Below, in pieces: positions 33,901 to 42,617 of a stretch of DNA of 64,000 nucleotides. The DNA lies in the NCBI GenBank assembly GCA_002633025.1, contig NMRB01000120.1, positions 266,942-330,941 of the forward strand, given 5' to 3'. The first letter of the stretch is position 1; each line of letters begins with the position of its first letter. The translations under genes were made by a program, and so were the position numbers. The notes beneath the pieces are model-generated. The model ran no database searches. It was given only the letters and a program-made list of their open reading frames with translations, and was not told the DNA's origin. Origin of the DNA: Notospermus geniculatus (taxonomy: Eukaryota > Nemertea > Pilidiophora > Heteronemertea > Lineidae).

Positions 33901-36900
33901 GCAAAGGAAATGGAAGGTTTATAAGTTACAGAATAATGAGTATCGGTATAACGAAAATCTCATTGAAGGCGTTTTCTGATTGCTCACCCAAAATGTTTGG
34001 TTTAACCCCCTCCCCCCAACCGTTTTCAACTGCCTTCGACAATGACCATTTAAGTAACAGTGCCTTACGTCTCCTGTTGACACTGTGACGGTGTAGTCTC
34101 ACAGTGATGCAAACTTACTCTCTCAGATCAAGAATATCCAGAGTCTTCAACTTGAAGACTGTCAAAGGTACATCATACAGGAAGTTCGATCGCAGGGAGA
34201 GGTATCGCAACCTTTCAGAGAACATATCAGGCAGTTCAATCTGAGGAATGGTTGGAAGTGTCACCTCCCTTTGTCTTCTCCAGATTGGCACCAAGAGACG
34301 GTCTCTTTTCCTCCTAGAATTGCACGAAGATGAGGATAACTACCGCAGTACAAAGTAAAATCCAATTCAAATCCAAACTAAGGTGGCATGTAATCAGGTC
34401 TGAAAGAGGATACCGGTACGGTACATGAAAGAGGACATTTTGCATCGTTCCCGGACATCTTTTCTCTACTGTTATTGATCAAGATGGTCCCAAATTTCAT
34501 TAGCTTTGATTTACTTTTTTAGGCTTGCTTCAAAGCGATCTTGGTCACCAAGAATATTGCAGGCCAAATCGAGACTCTCCAACTGTGAGCATTTCCAGTA
34601 AACCGTGGCTGGCAACTCCTTGATCTTGTTATGAGATACCCTTAAAGTGGTTAGTGTGTCTTGAAATAAAAATCAAACCAAAACTAAATCAAGAGAAAAA
34701 AACAGATGTTCAAAATGGAAGTGCAACTGGAGAACAAAATCAACNAAGATAACCTTGTCGAGGATATCAAAATTCATACCTCTTTACCAACAACCACTAA
34801 CTTCACCCTCTGGTAGGGTGATGACTTGCGTAGCTTGGTCCTCAGGTGTGTCAGCACCTGTTTGGACGCCTGGAGGGTGCCAGGGTCAGCTGAATGACAA
34901 CAAATAAAGCAACAATGCAATGAGTTTGACGAAAGAATCACAGACAACTGGAAAATCCTTGAGTGAGTGTCCATGTGATCACAAGATCACCCTGAAAATC
35001 ATGGAACTGCCAGCAGAACTGAGGCGACATCTTAATGGTGTGGTAACAGATGTGCCAAGAAAATGAAAGGTTCCATCAGCAAATTTCATTGTAGAGGATG
35101 TACAAACTTATTTTTTACAACGGTTTTGATTCTGCATTTCCTTATTTCAAATAGCAGCAGTCAAAGGTTAAGCAAAAGTACCATTTACAATCATATTCAT
35201 GTACCGGCAGGGCCCATGGTATATTTACAAGTGCAGGGAGTTGTTCATAATGGGTAGTTCACTTTTTTCAATGGGAAGTTGAAGGACATGTGCAAGCCAA
35301 AACACTCAGGAAAGCCAAATTTGAATCAGACATTGAGGGTAGGCCTACCAGTGCTAGCTGATGTCAAAGAGATCGCATGCGAGGGTGCACGTAACCTAGG
35401 TCTGCTAACTAATTTGGAAAGAGAACGGCCTATTGGGGAAATGAGAAGAGATAGAATATATTTATGATACATCAGTAATTGGTCGAGACAATAAATTACC
35501 GCCACCTGTGCAGTTGACAGATGTTGCTAATAGCACTATAGATGAATGGGGAGCACCATTTGGTCACATGATGACTTATAGAGCAGACGTGACACCTATA
35601 GAGGCTCACATTGTTCGAGATGCGGTTCGCCAAGCACGGCCAATCACACCTTCAATCATCATGAATAATAGGTGGCATCTGTGTACTATCAGTTCAAACC
35701 CACGTGTATATTCTCGCGTGGTCTGCGTGATCGGTGTTCCTTATTGCAACAGCTAAGATCTTTCAAAAAAAACAACGACTGAGAATACACAGGACAAAAG
35801 CCTCAGGCAAATCCAAAAACTTGCACATATATACACCACAGCAAAAAGGATGACTATAGGTGTCTTCAACAGTTTTCCAAATTATTTCAAAGCGAGACAA
35901 TAACCTGGACAGGTCTCAACCTACCTCTCAACACATCCTTTGGTATGTTTTTCATTGCGATGTCATCAACCTTCAGATCGCACGTAGCAGACAACTTGCC
36001 AAGCTCGTTTGGTAGGACAGTGATCTGATTCCTATTTGTAGGCAAAGGAAATGGAAGGTTTATAAGTTACAGAATAATGAGTATCAGTATAACGAAAATC
36101 TCATTGAAGGCGTTTTCTGATTGCTCACCCAAAATGTTTGGTTTAACCCCCTCCCCCAACCGTTTTCAACTGCCTTCGACAATGACCATTTAAGTAACAG
36201 TGCCTTACGTCTCCTGTTGACACTGTGACGGTCTAGTCTCACAGTGATGCAAACTTACTCTCTTAGATCAAGAATATCCAGAGTCTTCAACTTGAAGACT
36301 GTCAAAGGTACATCATACAGGAAGTTCGATCGCAGGGAGAGGTATCGCAACCTTTCAGAGAACATATCAGGCAGTTCAATCTGAGGAATGGTTGGAAGTG
36401 TCACCTCCCTTTGTCTTCTCCAGATTGGCACCAAGAGACGGTCTCTTTTCCTCCTAGAATTGCACGAAGATGAGGATAACTACCGCAGTACAAAGTAAAA
36501 TCCAATTCAAATCCAAACTAAGGTGGCATGTAATCAGGTCTGAAAGAGGATACCGGTACGGTACATGAAAGAGGACATTTTGCATCGTTCCCGGACATCT
36601 TTTCTCTACTGTTATTGATCAAGATGGTCCCAAATTTCATTAGCTTTGATTTACTTTTTTAGGCTTGCTTCAAAGCGATCTTGGTCACCAAGAATATTGC
36701 AGGCCAAATCGAGACTCTCCAACTGTGAGCATTTCCAGTAAACCGTGGCTGGCAACTCCTTGATCTTGTTATGAGATACCCTTAAAGTGGTTAGTGTGTC
36801 TTGAAATAAAAATCAAACCAAAACTAAATCAAGAGAAAAAAACAGATGTTCAAAATGGAAGTGCAACTGGAGAACAAAATCAACCGTGCCAAATGGAAGA

Positions 36901-39900
36901 CAATGAAACAGGGGAATTACACTACAAGATCATGCACAAAGTTTTCAGTAGCAGATATCAACAAACATGCAACTGAACACCACCAATTACCAGTGAATAG
37001 AGATATCTACCGGGTAAGTAAATACTCACTGAGTGCACAGATGCCTTGGTTTATTTCTGTCAGTTCATTGTGGTCAAGGCGAAGGATTCGCATCGTCCTA
37101 GACCAGAAGGTGTCCACATTTTGAATGAATGTCTCAAGTTCATTATGGGACACATTTAGGTTTTCCTGCAAAACAAGAGAAGAAAGGTTCGTGCCTGCAT
37201 GTTCACATCAAGATATGAAAATTATGAACAAACCTGGCAAGATTCGGCACCGGTATTCATCAAGATGTGTTCTATTTGACAAAGTGGAAGACAACACTTC
37301 CTCCATTATATTCATTGGAAAACAGATGATAACGCTCAGCAATTTTGGGCTGCTTCATGCCAACAAGGGTATGTATACATACAACAAATCCAAACTAGAA
37401 AGACTCACCATAGGACAAGGCCATGGAGTTGGAAAACGTGAAAGGCTGTTGTGCGATACATTAAGCACCGAAATGCGGGATGCATTCTGAACATAAACGG
37501 GGATTTCTTTCAACTTGTTGTGGGATACGTCAAGTTCACGTAGATTGTCACATGTCCAGGCAAGCGTCAAGTCAACAAAACCTAAAATATTTAAAGTGGC
37601 TGAGTTTCAGGCAGTGTAATTCAGCCTGTCAATAGTTGACAGCACATCCATTGTCACTTTTTACATCATCATCCAATAAATTATCTCTTTAATCTACTTA
37701 GATTAACCTCTATTTCGGCAAAGGATGACACTTCATTTGAGATCAAGACTTAGAAAACCATTGCATACGACTGCTTCAACTCACCACCAGACATCTTCCC
37801 ATAAGTTGATGATATCCCGCTCTCATCAGTATCAAGCGTCGAATATACACTGCTGCCCCTGTCGGCACTAGATGGTGGCAATTCAATCAATAGGTTCTGC
37901 TTCAAGGACAAATACTTTAGTGACTTCAGCTGAAAAAGCCTGACAGGGACCGAATCCAGACTGTTGTTTGACAGGTTGATTTCAACAATCCTGAAAAATA
38001 AGATTGCAGTTGGCGATAATACATAATTCAACATTCTACTTGATGTCAAATTTCCAAAATAATTGATTGCCTTCAACAGAAATCAGACTAGCTACCCAAC
38101 ATGACCTTGCTATACCAGTACTTACTTCTCACAATAGACATCCTTTGGCTTTGCACAGGACAGCAGCTCATTATGTGATGCATCAAACTTCCTGATATTT
38201 GGAAGGTCCCATGGTAACCATGCTGGCAGACGCTTCAGTTTATTGCGTGATACATCAACCTCTATGAGCAACATGAGGGAGTGGCTCAGCCAATCAAATG
38301 GAATCTCACTTATGTGAAGATGGCATCTCTTCAGTTGCACCTGGAGGAGGAGTCACAAAATTATTTGGAGTACGGGTACTTTTGCACATAACACACATTG
38401 GTAATCTAATGCCATGCCAGTGACTTCTGGCAGTCAGAATACAGCTTCATGTCACTTTTTACCTTTAGCGGAGATCCCTGATCACCTGGAAAAATCTCTT
38501 CCTCATATGGAATGATGTTGTTCTGTACCACTTTTCTGAAGATCTCAGGGAAATTGTCCACAAGATGAGGGGTGATGTCAGCTCCTTCAGAGTTCAAGAG
38601 AAAGGCAATGTCTTCATGGTTGCCTAAAAAGAAAGTGACTAGCATTATAATGGTGTGAATTCAGTCAAATGACAGAGACAGCAACTTTCTTTGACAGCAC
38701 AGGTCATCTCTGGGATGGCCGGTTTCCTCCTGCTGAACATCAAAACATTCATCCAATGTTGTCCATAGAGCTAATAATATTATACTTGGCACTCTGCTCT
38801 CACTTCAATGTTTTTCAGTTTGCAAATCACTCAAGAAAGTAGCAGGGACTGGTATCCCTGACGCCAGAGTCATACCTTTGCATGCAGCATACATTGGTGT
38901 CAGTTTGTCAGCATTGTGTATCTCATGAAGTGGCACCTTCTGTACTGGCGCGTTGACAGACACATTAGCAGACTTGAGAAAGTACTTGACGAGTTGAATG
39001 TAGCCGTAGTGACATGCTCCGTATAGGAGCACACTGCCATTGTAAGGACCGGAGAGAAGCTCTGAAAGAATGAAAGAAGAAACAGCCTGTAAAACAAAAT
39101 ACTACGGTAACATTTCCCTGCAACCAGTTTACTGCTACTGGCCTGAAAAGAATGAAATATGCAACTTTGCAACGGGATGGGAAGCAATTCAAACTCTGTC
39201 CTGAATGGTAAATCCCAATTCATCAACTCCTTGACCTAAATGATTTGTAATTAGATTAATTTCCAAGTAATTGCATGTACGGTACCACTCTAAACAGGCC
39301 TGCAGAATCATTTTACAGCATGTGAGGCCTACACATTTGTATTAAAACGTGTTTTGACATTTAATTCACTCTACATCAGAAAAACCAACAAGTGATGAAG
39401 TTATCACGCTCAGACAATGAACACTTGCAATTGGTTTGGCAAAGACGGCGGCATGAAGCAGGACAACAATACCTCAAGTGTAGTTAAAAGTGGATGTACA
39501 ATATGGCTGCAGGGGTTGCCATCTTGAATTTTATCATGAAATTCAAGATGGCAACCCTGGCAGCCATGTTGCATTTTTGGACCTTTCTCTGGTCATGAGT
39601 ATGACACGCCGCCGAAATAGGAAAAGTTTACACATCGATTCGGACTCGCCTCCATTCTTGTAATTGGCAAAACAGCGGATGACAGAAGAATGTCCATTCT
39701 GAACAGCCAGGTAGAGAGGGTTTTGGGATGAAATCTCAGGTTCCGGGCAAGTCACATCAAGATTCAGTAGGATATCCACAACTGCAGCATGTCCAAACTC
39801 ACATGCAAGTTTTAGTGGGGTTCCCTGAAATATAGGAAGTCCTACATAATGTCTAAAAATAGGGCTTTTTTACTTGAATTTAACCACTCGCACACTTCCA

Positions 39901-40592
39901 GAAATTTACTTTGTTATCAAGTATAGCAAAGTTCGAGTATTCATAAGCCTGAGGAATGTAAAGTGCAATTTCTCCAGCAAAATTACTACCATCTTTGGAA
40001 GAATGATCCTTTTTAACTTGCAGTAGACAACTTTACTTCACAGAAATATATTCTTTTGACCCAGTGTAGCATTGGTAACTGTCAAGTTCCACTCATGGCA
40101 CTAAATACCCTGAATATTGGAATATCCAAGACAATAGGCTACCCACCTCACTAGTTTCAAGATCCTTGTATCTATCAGCCCCGTAATTCAACAGCAGCAG
40201 GGTAATATCCTCAAAGCCAAATTTACATGCCTGGTGCAGAAAGGATTTCTGGTGGAGGGCTGCATCAAGGACATTGAGCACTTGGCGTGGGTGCCTATCA
40301 AAAATGGTTTTCAAGGAATCTTTGTCATTGTCCAACACAGCTTTCTCCGTCAGTTGAAACAACTCGTCATCAGAGAGTTTCGGTTCATCTGAGCACGCTG
40401 AGGCTGGCGGATTACCTGAATCTGGAAGTGAAAACAGCAATGACGAAGTTTTGCCTTTAGGCCTATATGTTACATCAAACAAAAATCCTATTATTGCACC
40501 CACTGCTACTCGCCTGCGCTGTTGTTCCCGCCATTCGTTCCTTGAGATCCATCGTCGCAGCGGTCAGGACCAACCGCAGACGGCTGCTCCAT
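19597..40592 (-). CDS. LRRK1: LRRK1-type ROCO kinase (ANK-LRR-ROC-COR-kinase-WD40)
   Basis: LRRK1 is a GTP-regulated Ser/Thr kinase acting in endosomal trafficking (Rab7 in mammals). Exons, 5' to 3': 40514-40592, 40147-40421, 39650-39824, 38876-39061, 38463-38623, 38126-38340, 37785-37990, 37409-37581, 37030-37165, 36655-36799, 36259-36453, 35925-36031, 34780-34889 (or 30610-30719), 30076-30183, 29627-29809, 29143-29412, 28425-28590, 28115-28242, 27728-27907, 27624-27664, 27299-27559, 26885-27120 (or 25797-26032), 23989-24423, 23663-23784, 23226-23489, 22747-22971, 22367-22492, 22064-22264, 21764-21931, 19597-21252. Using one copy of each duplicated exon gives 6,933 nt, 2,310 residues (human 2,015), all phases consistent. 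LRRK1 rather than LRRK2 is shown by ankyrin repeats before the LRRs, the PCPYC...CEKHP segment before the kinase, NVLVWNMELNSPVNIKLSDYG, and a C-terminus like human LRRK1. The start (MEQPSAVG, ATG at 40592) is tentative; an in-frame ATG at 40655 follows a stop and is an alternative. Confidence 0.93.
22064..24423 (-). CDS. LRRK1: LRRK1 kinase domain
   Basis: Exons 23989-24423, 23663-23784, 23226-23489, 22747-22971, 22367-22492 and 22064-22264. Before the kinase lie the LRRK1-specific PCPYC and CEKHP motifs. Kinase landmarks: glycine loop LGQGGYASVYKARY, catalytic lysine in VAAKVF, alpha-C FRELRSEVALM, catalytic loop IIYRDLKSQNVLVW, metal motif DYG (the ROCO form of DFG) in NIKLSDYGIS, and YQAPEI before DLFSLGMTMYEIISG. 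All catalytic residues are present, so an active kinase is expected. A Ser/Asp-rich insert (exon 23663-23784) lies between beta-3 and alpha-C, longer than in most kinases. Confidence 0.95.
24536..24896. mobile_element. GAGG...CCTC / TGACGTCA MITE, copy 2 (361 bp), in an LRRK1 intron
   Basis: The ends are GAGGTTCTTCACTGACGTCA and (…gatgtcacgtgaagaacctc), flanked by TATA on both sides (24532-24535, 24897-24900). The interior matches the copy at 33,354-33,715 in inverted orientation (for example gtgacgttgcgtcatttgac). Non-coding. Confidence 0.83.
24990..27181. repeat. Near-identical tandem pair joined by a lone N at 26,094
   Basis: 24,990-26,093 and 26,100-27,181 are copies of the same roughly 1.1-kb segment with a few substitutions and small indels (the first copy has about 22 extra bases near 25,291). 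Each contains the same COR exon (25797-26032 and 26885-27120). The joint is a single N. Using both exons would break the LRRK1 frame (exit phase 1, entry phase 2). An unmerged haplotype is the simplest reading. Confidence 0.85.
25797..28590 (-). CDS. LRRK1: LRRK1 COR domain (dimerisation)
   Basis: Exons 28425-28590, 28115-28242, 27728-27907, 27624-27664, 27299-27559 and 26885-27120 (second copy 25797-26032). Recognisable blocks are VPSSYLQLEKLVLEEAKKR (human IPRSYLSLQEAVLAEQQRR), FLHETGVLLHYSD, NALYFIDPSWLCDML, LLIPSKLSD, YVPSGFWSRLIVRIL, GYFVIESSSDVF and MGFIADQIDSLIVEWFP (human MAFITDHVNSLIDQWFP). The 41-nt exon 27624-27664 (DLLYSLVVGALAS) has a weak pyrimidine tract but is the only piece that makes phases close. 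Confidence 0.88.
29143..30719 (-). CDS. LRRK1: LRRK1 ROC GTPase domain
   Basis: Exons 30610-30719 (second copy 34780-34889), 30076-30183, 29627-29809 and 29143-29412. The P-loop VVVGKEGRGKTTLL is split across an intron after GKE and fits GxxxxGK[ST]. Switch II is TWDMAGQ (DxxG). The base-recognition position reads GTFLD where human ROC domains have THLD. The helix VIIIG...ELKQKISQMY and the strand EVSCKTMKGI follow as in Ras-like folds. GTP binding is inferred from these motifs. Confidence 0.9.
30293..30523. mobile_element. Tc1/mariner-like MITE (TA target) in an LRRK1 intron
   Basis: The termini CAGTACAGGTCACAATTG and its reverse complement form a perfect pair of at least 27 bp (…gacatccctA), flanked by TA. 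The interior is a run of GTAACTTACG-type palindromic words. 231 bp, non-coding. The superfamily is inferred from the TA duplication and size only. Confidence 0.75.
31001..31033. repeat. (CT)n microsatellite
   Basis: A CT-dinucleotide run with few interruptions, inside the 790-bp insertion that distinguishes the two versions of the LRRK1 ROC intron. A small hairpin (gaccgccacc...ggtggcggtc, 30,949-30,981) sits just before it. Confidence 0.85.
32311..32460. mobile_element. GAGG...CCTC / TGACGTCA MITE, copy 3 (150 bp)
   Basis: The element begins GAGGATGTCCACGTGACGTC and ends (…gtcgttgcacgtcctc), followed by TATA; the left flank is CATA. It contains three TGACGTCA palindromes and an inner inverted pair (catgttggacg / cgtccaacatg). 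Arms are less perfect than in the 361-bp copies. Confidence 0.7.
33354..33715. mobile_element. GAGG...CCTC / TGACGTCA MITE, copy 4 (362 bp), with empty allele at 35,855
   Basis: The ends are GAGGTTTCCCACGTGACGTC and (…tgacgtcagtgggaaacctc), flanked by TATA (33350-33353 and 33716-33719). The other version of the locus reads gactataggtg at 35,853-35,861 with one TATA and no element, proving the borders. The interior is homologous to the copy at 24,536-24,896. Confidence 0.9.
33784..38340 (-). CDS. LRRK1: LRRK1 leucine-rich repeats (with a duplicated exon set)
   Basis: Exons 38126-38340, 37785-37990, 37409-37581, 37030-37165, 36655-36799, 36259-36453 and 35925-36031 encode LRRs: LIEVDVSRNKLKRLPAWLP, IVEINLSNNSLDSVPVRLF, LRELDVSHNKLKEIP, ISVLNVSHNSLSRFP, MRILRLDHNELTEI, TLRVSHNKIKELPATV, RYLSLRSNFLYDVPL. 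The last three exons have second copies at 34515-34659, 34119-34313 and 33784-33890, beyond the N at 34,745. The two sets cannot both be spliced in frame, because the ROC exon after set one ends in phase 0 while the first LRR exon of set two needs phase 1. Confidence 0.88.
38463..40592 (-). CDS. LRRK1: LRRK1 N-terminus and ankyrin repeats
   Basis: Exons 1-5 encode a short Ser/Gly-rich leader and an ankyrin stack: KSFLHQACKFGFEDITLLLL, GTPLKLACEFGHAAVVDILL, NPLYLAVQNGHSSVIRCF, SVLLYGACHYGYIQLVKYFL, LTPMYAACKGNHEDIAFLL. Human LRRK1 also starts with ankyrin repeats, whereas LRRK2 has a longer armadillo/ankyrin region. The exon 1 and exon 3 donors are GC rather than GT (see findings); the joins are supported by phase. 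The last part of exon 5 matches the human linker before the LRRs. Confidence 0.85.
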
Positions 40593-40655
40593 GTAATTTC
40601 CGGAAGCGGTTAACACAGTTGCACTCCACCACTCCTGCGCAGAAGATAAATTCAT

Positions 40656-41631
40656 GTGACCCTAACTGTAAGGTCCGGGTATCTGGTAGGCCGACCCGTT
40701 CGCCTATCGGTGGTGCCCCGAAATCGACGTTCGACCTCGTCAACACTTCCCCCGAATTTCACTAACTTGATATTATAGGCCTACACAGTTGGGTGTGCAG
40801 GAGATTCTAATCAGGCAAAGTTTCCACCAGATGGAAAGACGCCGGATCTCAATATAGGCCACTTCCTTGTTCAGATATGCAAAGTGGGAATTCCACGCCA
40901 TGGTCTGCAGTCAACCACGTGCCCGCGCGTTCCGTGTCCCTTGGCGGGAAAATTGTATATCGTTATCAGAAGGCAGGATAGTTACAGTCTCTTAGTATAG
41001 ATGGTTCTGCATGCGTCGGTCGGTCGGCAGTTGAGCGAAGTCGATCTGAGTAGGCCAGACACGAGGACACGCCGAAAATTTTTGTCGCACACCACGAACC
41101 ACGAATTGATATAAACGTGGCATGAATAGGTGGGCCTATATAGGCCTACACTTTCCTCCAGTTATTTTAAAAGAGAGGCGTTCAATTCTATCAAAGCCTA
41201 CTGGTGTGAAAGTTCTTAATATTGCACTCCATCTTGAAAATAAGGCCTCTACCGGTAGGCCTACGGTTAGGCCTACTTTGGACCCCGGGACTTCGGACTA
41301 CGCTCCACTCATAGCTAGGGATGTTGGTCCATTGGAACCCGGTGTGACTACAGAAATTTAAATCAGGCTTAAAAAAGAGATGAGTAGGCGACTTAGAAGA
41401 CCATTCGAGAAGAAATTAACCTTTCAATAACAGACTCATCGAACTCGGATTTGCACTCGCTCATTGCCTTCACAGCGGTGTAACAGCGAAGAAAAGCCCC
41501 TGGGAAAAGATGTACTGCATCTTGGTATTGCTTGACGGATTAAAGGTGAGGTGCGTGGCAAAAGAATCCATCGTCCACTAGCCCTCTCTGGGGCGCGTCT
41601 TTGGCTTGTTGTAGTTGGAGGCTTAGTGTAG
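40656..41631. promoter_or_regulatory. Intergenic region between LRRK1 and the divergent short gene
   Basis: About 1 kb separates the LRRK1 start (minus) from the ATG at 41632 (plus), so it probably contains both promoters. Several TAGGCCTA words occur near 40,775, 41,130 and 41,260. A 79-codon plus-strand frame at 41,122-41,361 looks like chance. I see no TATA box that I can defend. Confidence 0.45.
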
Positions 41632-42617
41632 ATGGCAGCACCGATGGTAGATAGAAGCCACAATAAAATTGCCCGTTCCCAGGATATTTTCCCGGAGACC
41701 TTCTTTCCTTACGTACCGGTATCGGTAGCATTGGGAAGAAACTTGCCCCATTCGGGAGGTAATTTACATGTACGGTACCTCAACGTCTGCATCATGGAAT
41801 GTTTGGTCCAGGATTCGACTCTGGCCGACCCCTATCCTCCCCATCTCAGGCAGAGAACATGGGTTCTTAGCGCTTGTTCCGTTACCATAAATTTTGTGTG
41901 CGGTGACGAACGGAGCGAGCGCCAAGAAAATTTATTGTTACAATCTCTCATACTCTCAGGATGAATATCAGAGGTTCTTAGCGCTACACTCCTTCGTCAG
42001 TTGATGGTCAGTTTGTGTGCGATGACGAAGGACTGAGTGAGCGCTAAGAACCTATGAAATCTCAGGATGATCCTCTCCACGATTTTCCGTCCACTACCTG
42101 TATCAGCTACCAGCAGAGTCATTGGAACATCCAATAAAAGATGCCCGTCGTGTTGGCACCACCCAGTCGGCTACATGTAGTTCTCACACGGAAATCACCC
42201 TTATTGCAACCTTCATTGAGCAATTCACTAGGTGTAGGCCTACTTCCACTACGAAATTTATCCGTCCAGTGTCTCGTCGTTAATGTACAGGTGTGGAAGG
42301 AAAGATTGTCCCCAGGAAAAATTCCTAAGAACAAAGGATCCTATTGTTACGTTCTATTAATCTTTGGCAATTGGTTTCTAGCCAATTCGTCATTGGGAGA
42401 TTTGAAGGAGACACCTTTTACAAGGGACATGGAAGATTTGAAGCAGACACCATTTACAGGAGACATTCGTAACTATTACACTAATAAACAATTTATGGCT
42501 CTGGTGTCGGTCCTGTCCTTGCCTAGAGGAAAATCCATATCAGTGCCGCTCATGCCATCGAGTCCAAAAGCTGCCGATGGACTGTACCGCCATAGTTCTA
42601 CAGGAAAGAACAAGTAA
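41632..42617 (+). CDS. Unrecognised two-exon gene, 120 residues
   Basis: Exons 41632-41758 and 42382-42617. The ATG is directly preceded by an in-frame TAG, exon 1 ends in phase 1 at GGGAG|gtaatt, and exon 2 begins after ggtttctag with the matching two bases, giving 363 nt. The protein begins MAAPMVDRSHNKIARSQDIF and ends GLYRHSSTGKNK. It has no signal peptide or membrane segment; the middle holds a small internal repeat (DLKETPFT / DLKQTPFT). The intron contains two hairpin elements. AATAAA follows at 42733-42738 and 42829-42834. I do not recognise the family. A purely chance match of open frame, splice sites and phase is possible. Confidence 0.5.
41863..42053. repeat. Two related small hairpin elements
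   Basis: 41,863-41,929 and 41,973-42,053 each begin with TTCTTAGCGCT and end with AGCGC(C/T)AAGAA, with an inverted interior and a shared TTTGTGTGCG(G/A)TGACGAA. Both lie in the intron of the short divergent gene. They are probably two insertions of one MITE family. Confidence 0.7.

Larger units (their letters stand above)
30576..36883. repeat. Near-identical tandem pair joined by a lone N at 34,745
   Basis: 30,576-34,744 and 34,746-36,883 are two versions of one locus, each carrying the same ROC and LRR exons in the same order. They differ by insertions: the first has about 790 bp extra (30,949-31,737), about 910 bp extra (31,909-32,820) and the 362-bp MITE at 33,354-33,715; the second has about 40 bp extra near 35,356-35,396. 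Coding parts differ by only a few substitutions, such as Pro versus Ala in the exon at 33784-33890 / 35925-36031. Confidence 0.85.

Noticed and set aside
33784-36799. Genuine intragenic duplication of LRR and ROC exons
   Set aside because: The duplicated exon set is out of phase with itself, intron sequence is near identical, and a lone N marks the joint; the haplotype explanation is simpler.
19597-40592. LRRK2 rather than LRRK1
   Set aside because: The ankyrin-first N-terminus, the CPxC...CxxHP block before the kinase, the NVLVWNMELNSPVNIKLSDYG stretch and the C-terminal sequence match LRRK1; the long N-terminal armadillo region of LRRK2 is absent.
41122-41361. Plus-strand 79-codon frame upstream of the short gene
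   Set aside because: It is partly made of AGGCCTAC repeat words, lacks splice signals that join it to the next exon in phase, and matches no family.
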